Below are positions 56,922-63,919 of a DNA stretch of 64,000 nucleotides, piece by piece (position 1 is the first letter of the stretch; each line of letters starts with the position of its first letter). The DNA lies in contig JAZNBG010000015.1 in the NCBI GenBank assembly GCA_045586925.1, forward strand, positions 1-64,000. The letters run 5' to 3'. The position numbers and the translations under genes are program-made. Source of the DNA: SIG440 sp045586925 (GTDB taxonomy: Bacteria > Bacillota > Clostridia > Monoglobales > Monoglobaceae). The notes under the pieces were generated by a model. The model ran no database searches and was not told the DNA's origin. It saw nothing but the letters and a program-made list of their open reading frames with translations.

Positions 56922-57596
56922 ATGGAACGAGAACTTAAAAAGGCATTTCTTGCTCAGGTAAATATCCCTGAGGACACCGGCAAAATCTTTGCCGATTATG
57001 CGCGCCAGTTTGAAGAACTGATGATGATTTATCAGTGTGCAATTCAGGAGGTTACTACCAAGCTCGAGGTACTCAGTCAGGAAATGTCTGTGCGGTACAA
57101 ACGCAATCCTATCGAAACTATAAAATACCGTATTAAAAAGCCAAAAAGCATTGCCGAAAAGCTGATGCGCCATCAGCTTCCTGTCACATTGGATGCGGTT
57201 TCTGAACACCTTAACGATGTGGCGGGTGTCAGGGTAATATGCTCGTTTATTGATGATATTTATACTGTTGCCAATATGCTGACACGTCAGGATGACATCA
57301 GACTTGTCGCGGTTAAGGACTATATTAAAAAGCCAAAGCCAAACGGATACCGCAGTTATCATATGATTATTGAAATCCCCGTTTTCTTTTCGGATAAAAA
57401 ACAGCCGGTAAAGGTAGAGGTGCAGATACGCACAATCGCAATGGATTTTTGGGCAAGCCTTGAACATCACGTTAAATACAAAAAAGACGTGCCCAACCCC
57501 GAAGAGATTGCTGCACGCCTGAAAAAATGTGCTGATGTAATTTCGGCAACAGATACCGAAATGCAGGATATTGCACACTATATAGATTTAGTATAG
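56922..57596 (+). CDS. Small alarmone synthetase (RelA/SpoT synthetase domain only)
   Basis: 224 residues: a stand-alone (p)ppGpp synthetase without the hydrolase, TGS or ACT domains of long Rel. YRIKKPKSIAEKLMRHQL, HLNDVAGVRVICSF, YIKKPKPNGYRSYHMIIEIP and VEVQIRTIAMDFWASLEHHVKYK are the nucleotide-binding and catalytic motifs. The layout matches RelQ/YjbM. Starts 16 nt after proA. The last 9 nt overlap the end of the convergent formyltransferase gene. Confidence 0.9.
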   Translation: MERELKKAFLAQVNIPEDTGKIFADYARQFEELMMIYQCAIQEVTTKLEVLSQEMSVRYKRNPIETIKYRIKKPKSIAEKLMRHQLPVTLDAVSEHLNDVAGVRVICSFIDDIYTVANMLTRQDDIRLVAVKDYIKKPKPNGYRSYHMIIEIPVFFSDKKQPVKVEVQIRTIAMDFWASLEHHVKYKKDVPNPEEIAARLKKCADVISATDTEMQDIAHYIDLV

Positions 57597-58373
57597 CCTT
57601 TTCAAATATTTAATATAACCATCCTTAATTGGTATTACATTGTCTTTGTCGGTGGCGGTGCCTATATAGGCTCTGCCGCCGATTATTTTACAGGTTTCAT
57701 TTTTTTCTTCATATATACATTCGTATCCCAAAAAGGCACGCAAAATCAGGTCAGCTTGCTTTACTGTCATATCCGCTGTCACCGTCATATCTTCATCTGT
57801 TGGGGCTTCCCAATAGTCACCCTCTGTCTGAGGAATAGCGTTGGCGTACAGCCGGTCAAAATTTTGCACAAGCTCGGATATCATCTGTGGAATAAGTGAG
57901 TATGCCTTTTTCATAAAGGTTTCAAGCGTTTCGTCATTGGTCAGCTCAAATTCCCTTTGCAACAAAATATCACCGGTATCAAAACCCTCGGCAATTTTGT
58001 GAATTGTTACACCGCTTTTTTTCATACCTTTCAGGATGGTCTGTGGCATAGGCCACGAACCTCGCCCGATTGGAAGCAGACTTGGGTGGACGTTGACAAT
58101 GGGAAAGCCCGTGTCTGCAGGAATTTTAAAATAATAACCTGCACATATCGCAAAATCATACTTCTCTTTTTTTAATCTTTCTATATCCTCGGCAGTTATT
58201 CGGGTCAGCTTGCAGGGGATGTTGTGTTCCTTTGCGTAGTCGCAAATCTGGGTATTAAACTCGGTTATATTATCGGTTTTGCAGGTGAATATTTCACCGA
58301 TTTCACAGCCAAGACCATCTAAGCTTTCAAGGACACAAAAAAATAAATCTATTCCTATATATGCTATTTTCAA
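57588..58373 (-). CDS. Formyltransferase-family protein (Fmt-like)
   Basis: 261 residues from a TTG start that overlaps the TGA of the DUF1294 gene (TTGA), with AAAGGAGTG inside that gene, so translation is probably coupled. Formyl-THF transferase motifs: ICAGYYFKIP, VNVHPSLLPIGRGSWPMPQTIL (catalytic Asn/His) and GVTIHKIAEGFDTGDILLQ (Asp). A short C-terminal domain remains (residues about 185-261). It is smaller than the usual methionyl-tRNA formyltransferase, so a different acceptor such as an amino sugar is possible. Confidence 0.83.
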   Translation of the reverse strand: MKIAYIGIDLFFCVLESLDGLGCEIGEIFTCKTDNITEFNTQICDYAKEHNIPCKLTRITAEDIERLKKEKYDFAICAGYYFKIPADTGFPIVNVHPSLLPIGRGSWPMPQTILKGMKKSGVTIHKIAEGFDTGDILLQREFELTNDETLETFMKKAYSLIPQMISELVQNFDRLYANAIPQTEGDYWEAPTDEDMTVTADMTVKQADLILRAFLGYECIYEEKNETCKIIGGRAYIGTATDKDNVIPIKDGYIKYLKRLY

Positions 58374-58639
58374 ATTATTCCACTCCTTTGGATAAGGTAC
58401 AAAAGGACAATGTTTAAAACTACGGCAAAGGGTACTCCGAATCTGAATTTACCCTTGCTTGTTTTATGGTTGAATATTATCATTCCAAACATTGCGCCAA
58501 AGGCTCCAAACAAAAATGCCAAAAGCAAAAGGTTTTTTTCACTTATTCGCCGCTTTTTTCGTCGTGCAAGGAATTTGTCAATGCCGTAAATCAGCGCAAC
58601 AAGAATATTCCAGCCGATAAAAATGTAGTTGTATATCAT
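58370..58639 (-). CDS. DUF1294 membrane protein
   Basis: 89 residues with two or three hydrophobic segments. IYGIDKFLARRKKRRISEKNLLLLAFLFGAFGAMFGMIIFNHKTSK and FRFGVPFAVVLN are the hallmark of DUF1294. Function unknown; small membrane proteins of this family occur widely next to unrelated genes. It overlaps the formyltransferase start by 4 nt. Confidence 0.9.
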   Translation of the reverse strand: MIYNYIFIGWNILVALIYGIDKFLARRKKRRISEKNLLLLAFLFGAFGAMFGMIIFNHKTSKGKFRFGVPFAVVLNIVLLYLIQRSGII

Positions 58640-58761
58640 ATTTTCACCTTATTATTAGTTTTTTACAGTATAGCATATATTATAAAAAAAAGAAAGAGCA
58701 CAGATAAAAAATCAGTGCTCTTTTCTGGCTTTCACGTTCATAATAGATGCGATGTATTTTA

Positions 58762-58941
58762 GTGAAATATCTCACTTTGTTCGATATGAAATAATTTACT
58801 TCGTAAATTGTGAAATAGAAAACTAAAGTTTTCTGTGAAATAAAATAAATCCTTTATCACACGCCGAAGGCGTATTTCACATTGCATAGCAATATTTCAC
58901 GCACGAAGTGCATTTCACAAATCCTGAAAGGATTTATTTCA
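58762..58941. repeat. Array of short hairpins with inverting GTGAAAT spacers
   Basis: Small perfect hairpins (AATTTAC-TTC-GTAAATT, AGAAAAC-TAAA-GTTTTCT, ACGCC-GAA-GGCGT, ATTGC-ATA-GCAAT, GCAC-GAA-GTGC, AAATCCT-GA-AAGGATTT) separated by a 6-8 base word. The word reads (G)TGAAAT four times in the left half (58762-58840) and ATTTCA(C) four times in the right half (58872-58940), so the array is also one long imperfect palindrome. No gene. Confidence 0.75.
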
Positions 58942-58944
58942 TTG

Positions 58945-58976
58945 AAAAAACGACAAGCAGAAACTTGTCGTTTTTT
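58945..58976 (-). terminator. Terminator of a former tRNA gene
   Basis: AAAAACGACAAG pairs with CTTGTCGTTTTT; on the minus strand it follows the tRNA 3' end immediately and ends in T-rich sequence. Confidence 0.8.
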
Positions 58977-58977
58977 C

Positions 58978-59000
58978 TGGCTGCCGGACTAGGATTCGAA
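58978..59000 (-). pseudogene. Isolated tRNA 3' end (T-loop to CCA)
   Basis: Read on the minus strand the 23 bases are a T-loop TTCGAAT, T-stem arm CCTAG, acceptor arm TCCGGCA, discriminator G and an encoded CCA, followed by a terminator. The tRNA body is missing: upstream sequence changes abruptly at the T-loop. This is what integration of an element into a tRNA gene leaves. The isoacceptor cannot be named from the fragment. Confidence 0.75.
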
Positions 59001-59269
59001 AAGTGCGGTGGGAGTTTTATTTAGGATTATTTTTCATTAAATAAAACCCTTTAATCCCTCTATACATAAGGCTTGTGACAGTTTTGAAAACTGAAAATTC
59101 CTAAAAGCCGTAATGGGCAAAAGTTTGCAAATTTTGCAAAAATGTTAGAAAAGTGTTAGAAAAATATTAAAACAGTCCGCTGAACAAATTTGCCAAAAAT
59201 TATTACACCAAAAGAATTATATCACAAATCTTCTTGTTGTTCAATAGAAAAATATTGTTTTAAAAATTA
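58988..59269. repeat. Left copy of a direct repeat flanking the AT-rich island
   Basis: From ACTAGGATTCGAA through AAGTGCGGTGGG, AAATAAAACCCTTTAATCCC, TTAGAAAAGTGTTAGAAA, AACAGTCCGC and AATATTGTTTTA, about 280 bp. It matches 63637-63919 at roughly 80 percent by eye. It includes the tRNA T-loop, so it is a likely attachment-site region. Confidence 0.8.
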
Positions 59270-59460
59270 CAGCAGAGAAAGTTAGATAATTTTATTACAA
59301 ATTTAAGGAGTTTTAAGAAAAATTAAAGAGGCGACTAATTTGACAACAGCAGATTTTCTTAGCATTAAAACGGTATTGTGAGCGATAAAAATTCATATGA
59401 TGCTGCTGCGTAAAAATCAATCTCATCTTACAAAAATTGCAAGTATACTTATAATTTTTG

Positions 59461-59489
59461 TTGACAAAAACTGATTTTTCGGGTATACT
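59461..59489 (+). promoter_or_regulatory. Promoter of the DUF4143 ATPase gene
   Basis: TTGACA (59461-59466), 17-bp spacer, TATACT (59484-59489). The stretch 59270-59460 upstream is AT-rich and holds no gene. Confidence 0.7.
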
Positions 59490-59514
59490 ACTTGAAAAGG
59501 AGTGTGGTTATCGT

Positions 59515-60963
59515 ATGGCAATTATATCGAAGGATGGCATTTTAAAGGTTTTAACTGCGTACAATCCGTGGTGGAAAACAGGATTGGTTAATCCCAGAAT
59601 GACAAAAAACTATAAGAGATTTGCGTTTTACGAAGCAATGAAACGTTTAAAAGATGAAAGCATACGAAGAACGGTTGTCTTAACCGGAACGCGTCGGGTT
59701 GGCAAAACTACAATTCAGTACCAGATGATTGATGCGTTATTGACCGCAGGTGTGGCTCCTCAAAAAATTGTATTTATTTCTATGGATCATCCTATGCTGA
59801 AATTAAGCCAGTTTCAGGACGTTTTGGATTGTTATCACGAAAATATATGTGCTGAACAGGATGTATATTATTTTTTTGATGAAGTTCAATATGCTCAGGA
59901 TTGGGATCTTTGGTTGAAAACAATTTATGATAATCAGCCCGATACTCGTGTAGTGGCTACTGGCTCTGCAAGTCCCGCATTAATGAAAGGAAGTCGGGAA
60001 AGCGGAGCAGGAAGATGGACGGTTATTCAGGTGCCCACATTATCGTTCTATGAATATTGTGAACTGCTTGGAGTTGATAAACCGGAAATTGCGGCTGATT
60101 TAAAAGTAACGTCTCTTTTACACAAATCTCAAATTGAACGCACTCAGATTATGCTTCAGTTATCGAAGGTCCAGAATCATTTTATGCGGTACTTACAGGT
60201 AGGCGGATTTCCGGAACTTGCCCTTGCTGATAATGATTTGATGGCACAGCAGATTATGCGTGAGGATGTTGTTGATAAGGTTCTTAAACGTGATCTTCCG
60301 TCGTTATACAATATTCGTAATGCTACAGAACTTGAACGGATTTTCTTATATCTGTGCAATGTGTCATCTGAAATTGTTTCTATAGAGGCGGTTACAAAGG
60401 AACTGAACGGTGTTTCCCGAACAACGGTGGAAAACTATATTCAGTATCTGGAGAGTGCAAACCTCATATACCAAAGCTGGCCTGTGGATATGGCAGGGAA
60501 AAAGGTGCTTAAGGCTAAACCTAAAATATATATTGCGGATGCTGCTATACGGAATGCGGTTCTGATGGATGATTCAATTATGACAGACCCGGCAGGCATG
60601 GGAAAAGTAGTAGAAACTGCTGTTTACAAGCATATAGCAGCATTTTATTATCAGTTCGCTACATCAATTGGATATTTCCGTGGCGGAAAAAAGAACAAGG
60701 AAATCGATATTGTGGTTGATTATCCCCATATTCAGAACATTTTGATTGAGGTTAAGTATAGAGATGGGGCTCCGATTGCAGATGATGATGCAATTATAGA
60801 ATTGTGCGAAGAAGCATCTGCGGCAATTATTGTCACTAAAACCGCGTCTGATTTTGGAGTTCATAATACTTCCGGTGGAAAGGATTTACTTAGAATTCCG
60901 GCTTTTGCATTTTTGTATTTGCTGGGTAATGCAGAAAAGCATGGTTACAGAGGTATTGAATGA
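59515..60963 (+). CDS. AAA-type ATPase with C-terminal DUF4143
   Basis: 482 residues from ATG 59515 (site AAAGGAGTG). Walker A GTRRVGKTT (58-66), Walker B region YYFFDEVQYAQDWDLWLKTIYD, sensor-like VATGSASPALMKGSRESGAGR. The C-terminal half has the winged-helix-like LNGVSRTTVENYIQYLESANLIYQ and the DUF4143 nuclease-like core GGKKNKEIDIVVDYP...ILIEVKYRDG (Glu-Asp...Glu-x-Lys). This architecture is widespread, mobile and of unknown function, often in genomic islands. It is less codon-optimised and more AT-rich than its housekeeping neighbours. Confidence 0.85.
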   Translation: MAIISKDGILKVLTAYNPWWKTGLVNPRMTKNYKRFAFYEAMKRLKDESIRRTVVLTGTRRVGKTTIQYQMIDALLTAGVAPQKIVFISMDHPMLKLSQFQDVLDCYHENICAEQDVYYFFDEVQYAQDWDLWLKTIYDNQPDTRVVATGSASPALMKGSRESGAGRWTVIQVPTLSFYEYCELLGVDKPEIAADLKVTSLLHKSQIERTQIMLQLSKVQNHFMRYLQVGGFPELALADNDLMAQQIMREDVVDKVLKRDLPSLYNIRNATELERIFLYLCNVSSEIVSIEAVTKELNGVSRTTVENYIQYLESANLIYQSWPVDMAGKKVLKAKPKIYIADAAIRNAVLMDDSIMTDPAGMGKVVETAVYKHIAAFYYQFATSIGYFRGGKKNKEIDIVVDYPHIQNILIEVKYRDGAPIADDDAIIELCEEASAAIIVTKTASDFGVHNTSGGKDLLRIPAFAFLYLLGNAEKHGYRGIE

Positions 60964-61312
60964 AGATAAATTATGCTAAAGAAAATTCTGTTCAGATACT
61001 GAAAAATAGATGCAGTTTTATTTGGCATTTATATGTCACTTTTCTTGTTAGAATATAATATTTCATCTCCCACATTTGACTGGAAAGCGATAATATAAAT
61101 AAATGAAATCAGAGTAATGACGTAAATTACATCCTAACAGTACAGTATTTGGCTACTGTATTGGGTAAAGGCACCTCTTTTTGCCTAGTAGGGAGGTGCT
61201 TTTATAATGAATAAAATTGATATAAGTAAGAACGTAGAATGAATCCAATAGTTATAAATCTATGTTCTTTTTTGTCTTTATGTTACAATTATGTTACATT
61301 TTTAAAGGAATG
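60964..61312 (+). other. Intergenic region with an RBS-masking hairpin and an 11-codon ORF
   Basis: TACAGTA-TTTGGC-TACTGTA (61141-61160) and GCACCTC/GAGGTGC (61171-61199) are two perfect stems. The second contains a GGGAGGTG ribosome site 8 nt before an ATG at 61207, whose frame ends after 11 codons at 61242. This is either a leader peptide-type control region or the stump of a lost gene. Confidence 0.45.
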
Positions 61313-61341
61313 TTGAAATACGTGTTAATACGTGTTATAAT
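61313..61341 (+). promoter_or_regulatory. hicA promoter with a direct-repeat operator
   Basis: TTGAAA (61313-61318), 17-bp spacer, TATAAT (61336-61341). The spacer is almost filled by two direct copies of ATACGTGTTA, a likely binding site for HicB-type autorepression. Similar AATACGTATTA words precede the HicB-like gene at 63406. Confidence 0.6.
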
Positions 61342-61405
61342 ATAAACGCAATGTTGGAATGGCATATATTACGTTGCAATGTTTAAGGAAAGGAGAGTGC
61401 TGCCT

Positions 61406-61600
61406 ATGCCGATGAAGCCTCGAGAAATGATAAAGCTATTGCAAGAAAATGGTTTTGTCGAAGTGTCGCAAAATGGCTCTCATAAAACGATGATCAAACC
61501 AGAGGCCGATATACCACCGATTATTGTGCCAATGCACAGTAAGGAGTTGAAAAAAGGAACAGAACAAGCAATATTAAAACAAGCAGGAATAAAAAAATAA
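61406..61600 (+). CDS. hicA: HicA family mRNA interferase toxin
   Basis: 64 residues from ATG 61406, 8 nt after AAGGAGAG. The HicA fold is clear: PREMIKLLQENGFVEVSQNGSHKTMIKP with catalytic His26 in GSHK, then IIVPMHSKELKKGTEQAILKQAGI. HicA cleaves mRNA on ribosomes independently until bound by HicB. Unusually, the HicB gene does not follow directly: it begins 360 bp downstream beyond an extremely A-rich gap. Either the antitoxin is expressed from its own promoter or the operon has been interrupted. Confidence 0.9.
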   Translation: MPMKPREMIKLLQENGFVEVSQNGSHKTMIKPEADIPPIIVPMHSKELKKGTEQAILKQAGIKK

Positions 61601-61795
61601 TTTAGAATAAGATTATTAGATTAAAAAAGTGAAAATTGATTAAATTATAGAGTGTATTAAAGTAATTAATAAAGAATCAAATTGTTTAAATTGAATTAAA
61701 GTGTTAAAAATAAGATTGAATTAGAAGATAAAAAACAAAATATAATTGAATAATAAATTGAAAAAGAATTGACTGAAAGAATGTTTAGAGAACAA
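61601..61795. other. Cytosine-depleted spacer between hicA and hicB
   Basis: About 190 bp made almost only of A, T and some G; I count about three C residues between 61610 and 61790. Words such as ATTGAATTA, ATTAAA and GAATAATA recur. No ORF or promoter consensus is convincing. Confidence 0.6.
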
Positions 61796-61798
61796 ATG

Positions 61799-61849
61799 GT
61801 TTTAGGCGCGGTTTGTGACAATGTATTTTCAAACCGCATAACCTAAAAC
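61799..61849. repeat. Long two-part inverted repeat upstream of hicB
   Basis: GTTTTAGG (61799-61806) pairs with CCTAAAAC (61842-61849) and GCGGTTTG (61808-61815) with CAAACCGC (61830-61837): 16 bp of perfect pairing around a 14-nt loop. No T-run follows. Candidate operator, recombination end or transcript barrier. Confidence 0.55.
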
Positions 61850-61960
61850 AGAATAGATATATATTTATTTGTTATGCGAATTTTTGGATAAATGTTATTG
61901 AATTGCTTTACAGCCAGATCAAATATGTTATGAAAGAAAATATGATTGGAGAGGTGAATT

Positions 61961-62359
61961 ATGAATAAAACTTATTATTATCCTGCGATTTTTACGAAAG
62001 AAGATGTTGGTTTTTCTGTTAGTTTTCCGGATCTTCCGGGATGCTATACTGAAGGAGATACTATTGAAGAGGCTTATAAAATGTCTACTTCTGCAATTGG
62101 ATTGTATGCACAAAATGAAGAAGGCGATTTTATCTTTCCGGAAGCTAGTGCACCCAATGATATTACATTAGAAAAAGATGAGTTTTTGGTACTTGTTGAA
62201 TTTGATCTGGTAGAATACCTGAAAAATACAAGTGATAAAGCTGTTAAAAAGACATTAACTATTCCATCATGGCTTAACAATTTGGCAGAACAAAATAATG
62301 TGAATTTTTCAAATGTACTACAAAATGCACTTAAGGAATATTTGAATGTAAATAGTTAA
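61961..62359 (+). CDS. hicB: HicB family antitoxin
   Basis: 132 residues. N-terminal partial RNase-H-like domain (YYPAIFTKEDVGFSVSFPDLPGCYTEGDTIEEAYKMS) that covers HicA. The C-terminal helices (LTIPSWLNNLAEQNNVNFSNVLQNALKEYL) look like a ribbon-helix-helix DNA-binding domain, as in autorepressing HicB. GGAGAGGTG precedes the ATG. Whether it neutralises the HicA encoded 360 bp upstream is inference; the distance is atypical. A terminator follows at 62385-62415. Confidence 0.88.
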   Translation: MNKTYYYPAIFTKEDVGFSVSFPDLPGCYTEGDTIEEAYKMSTSAIGLYAQNEEGDFIFPEASAPNDITLEKDEFLVLVEFDLVEYLKNTSDKAVKKTLTIPSWLNNLAEQNNVNFSNVLQNALKEYLNVNS

Positions 62360-62384
62360 TGTACCTACAATTTAAACTTGAACA

Positions 62385-62415
62385 GGCGCTTCGTTTTTGT
62401 ACGGGGCGTCTTTTT
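62385..62415 (+). terminator. Terminator after hicB
   Basis: GGCGCTTCGT pairs with ACGGGGCGTC (with G-T pairs), then T5. Confidence 0.75.
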
Positions 62416-62481
62416 ATATGATGAAATTATCTACTGAATGTGGTATATAAAATAATAGAAAGTTAATTAATTTTATTGAAA

Positions 62482-62580
62482 ATTTAAGTTATTTGCAAAA
62501 TTAGTTAAATTTCTTATAAATAACTTAAATTTTTTGAATTAAAACTTAAATAATTTAAGTTATTTTCTTAAATTATTATT
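62482..62580. repeat. AT-rich iteron-like palindromes
   Basis: ATTTAAGTTATTT (62482-62494), its inverse ATAACTTAAAT (62520-62530) and the perfect palindrome AACTTAAATAATTTAAGTT (62543-62561), plus further TTAAATT words. Another palindrome CGCACGTGCG lies at 62647-62656, before the gene at 62683. Possibly an operator cluster or replication-type iterons of the island. Confidence 0.5.
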
Positions 62581-62682
62581 GGCAATTTAGTTTATTTAAG
62601 GAGTTATATTGACAAAGTGAAAAGTTTATGGCAAAATTAATACAATCGCACGTGCGAAATATTTTGTAAGGAACTGTTATGT

Positions 62683-63189
62683 ATGAATATAATTAAGGAG
62701 ATTGAAATAACCCGTAACCGATTAATAAATGAAATTAATATTGAGATGGATTTATTACTAGAAAGGGTTAAGGACTTTCAGGGAGATGTTGAGAAGACGG
62801 CTGTATCAGAAATATTTGAATATAGCTATCCACTGTCTGATAGCACTGCTATTTTTAAAGGGAAGAAGCCGGTTGCTGTAATTTTTGCAAACAATAGTAG
62901 AGTTGAGGCACATACGTGGAAAAAAGTTGTAGAAGCAATTATACGTGATTGCATTTCTGACAAACGGAAAAAAGAAACATTGTTTTCCATGTGTGGAAGG
63001 ATTGCTGGTAATACAAGGGTCATACTCTCTACAGACAATAGTTCAATGATGAGCCCGCTTAAGATTGATGAAAACTTATATTTGGAATCACATTATGATA
63101 CAGAAACATTACTTAAGATTCTAACCCAGAGAATTTTGGATAATGTGGGATACGATTATACGAAAATTTTGATCGCGTTACGGAAATAA
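62683..63189 (+). CDS. Protein of unknown function in the island
   Basis: 168 residues, soluble, no membrane segment. N-terminal helix IIKEIEITRNRLINEINIEMDLLLERVKDF, then a compact region with FKGKKPVAVIFANNSRVEAHTWKKVVEAIIRDC. The C-terminal half contains GRIAGNTRVILSTDNSSMMSPLKIDENLYLESHYDTETLLKILTQRI. The later part recalls small DNA-binding or regulatory proteins accompanying mobile genes, but no family was recognised. AAGGA lies 10 nt before the ATG. It has its own upstream palindromes and no terminator I could see. Confidence 0.7.
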   Translation: MNIIKEIEITRNRLINEINIEMDLLLERVKDFQGDVEKTAVSEIFEYSYPLSDSTAIFKGKKPVAVIFANNSRVEAHTWKKVVEAIIRDCISDKRKKETLFSMCGRIAGNTRVILSTDNSSMMSPLKIDENLYLESHYDTETLLKILTQRILDNVGYDYTKILIALRK

Positions 63190-63233
63190 AGTAATTTATG
63201 ACATTTACATATTAGATTTGCCTGAGAGAAAAT

Positions 63234-63263
63234 TTGACTTCTGTTGACAGTAAGACCTATAAT
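63234..63263 (+). promoter_or_regulatory. Candidate promoter of the truncated HicB gene
   Basis: TTGACT (63234-63239), 18-bp spacer, TATAAT (63258-63263). Confidence 0.5.
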
Positions 63264-63288
63264 TGGTTGCATTGGATGATATAAGGTT

Positions 63289-63374
63289 AATGCGTAATAA
63301 TACGTATTAAAAAATTAAAAATAGAGCAACTGGGATTTTAATACGCCCTAATACGTAATAATGCGTACTAGGGC
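63289..63374. repeat. TACGTAATA/TAATACGT repeats, candidate Hic operator
   Basis: AATGCGTAATAATACGTATTA (about 63289-63309, two imperfect half-sites) and GCCCTAATACG/CGTACTAGGGC (63345-63374, 11-bp stem with one mismatch). The core word ATACGT recurs and matches the repeats in the hicA promoter. Confidence 0.5.
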
Positions 63375-63405
63375 TTGTGCACAGTTTGCCAGAGGGAAAC
63401 TTGAT

Positions 63406-63600
63406 ATGAATGATATTTTAGAACATAAGGGATATAAAGGAACTGTCGAATACTCATCAGAAGACAATATTCTTTTTGGGAAAGTAATAGGGATAAAAGG
63501 TTTGATTTCATACGAAGGGCAGAGCATAGAAGAATTAAAGGTGGATTTTATGAGCGCAATTGACGATTATATGGATGTCAATGCTAAAATGATAGAGTGA
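63406..63600 (+). pseudogene. HicB-like antitoxin, C-terminally truncated
   Basis: 64 residues from ATG 63406. EHKGYKGTVEYSSEDNILFGKVIGIKGLISYEGQSIEELKVDFMSAIDDYMD is the N-terminal domain of the HicB_lk group. In complete members about 45 more residues with a ribbon-helix-helix segment follow the DDYL position; here a stop codon comes eight residues later. No HicA gene is adjacent. It is either a decayed remnant or a naturally short antitoxin. Upstream TACGTAATA repeats look like its operator. Confidence 0.75.
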
Positions 63601-63636
63601 TTATCGTAATTATGTCTGATATTCGTTAGAATTGTT

Positions 63637-63919
63637 ACTAGGAATTGAAAAGTGCGGTGGGTGTTTTATCCAAGATTATTTTTAGTTAAATAAAACCCTT
63701 TAATCCCTTTATTCATCAGGCTTTCAGAGGGGGTTAGAAGCCCCAAAATCTAAAAATCCTTTACGGGTAAAAATTTGCAAATTTTGCACAAATGTTAGAA
63801 AAGTGTTAGAAAGATTTACAAAAAACAGTCCGCAGAACAAATTTGCAAAATTTATAACACTCCAATAATTATATCACAAAGTTTTTCTTTGTTCAATAAA
63901 AATATTGTTTTAGAAATTT
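63637..63919. repeat. Right copy of the island-flanking direct repeat
   Basis: Begins ACTAGGAATTGAA (11 of 13 bases as in the left copy) and continues in parallel with 58988-59269 through AAGTGCGGTGGG, TAAAACCC, TTAGAAAAGTGTTAGAAA, AACAGTCCGC and AATATTGTTTTA. The T-loop word is mutated here and no tRNA fragment precedes it. The remaining sequence to 64000 shows no gene. Confidence 0.8.

Noticed and set aside
58762..58941. CRISPR array
   Set aside because: The recurring element is only 6-8 bases, changes orientation halfway, and the sequences between are small self-complementary hairpins rather than unique spacers; no cas gene is present.
58978..59000. Complete tRNA gene
   Set aside because: Only the T-loop to CCA part exists; the acceptor 5' arm, D-arm and anticodon arm are absent.
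63244..63263. Promoter made of TTGACA at 63244 and TATAAT at 63258
   Set aside because: The spacer is only 8 bp; the TTGACT at 63234 with an 18-bp spacer is the plausible -35.
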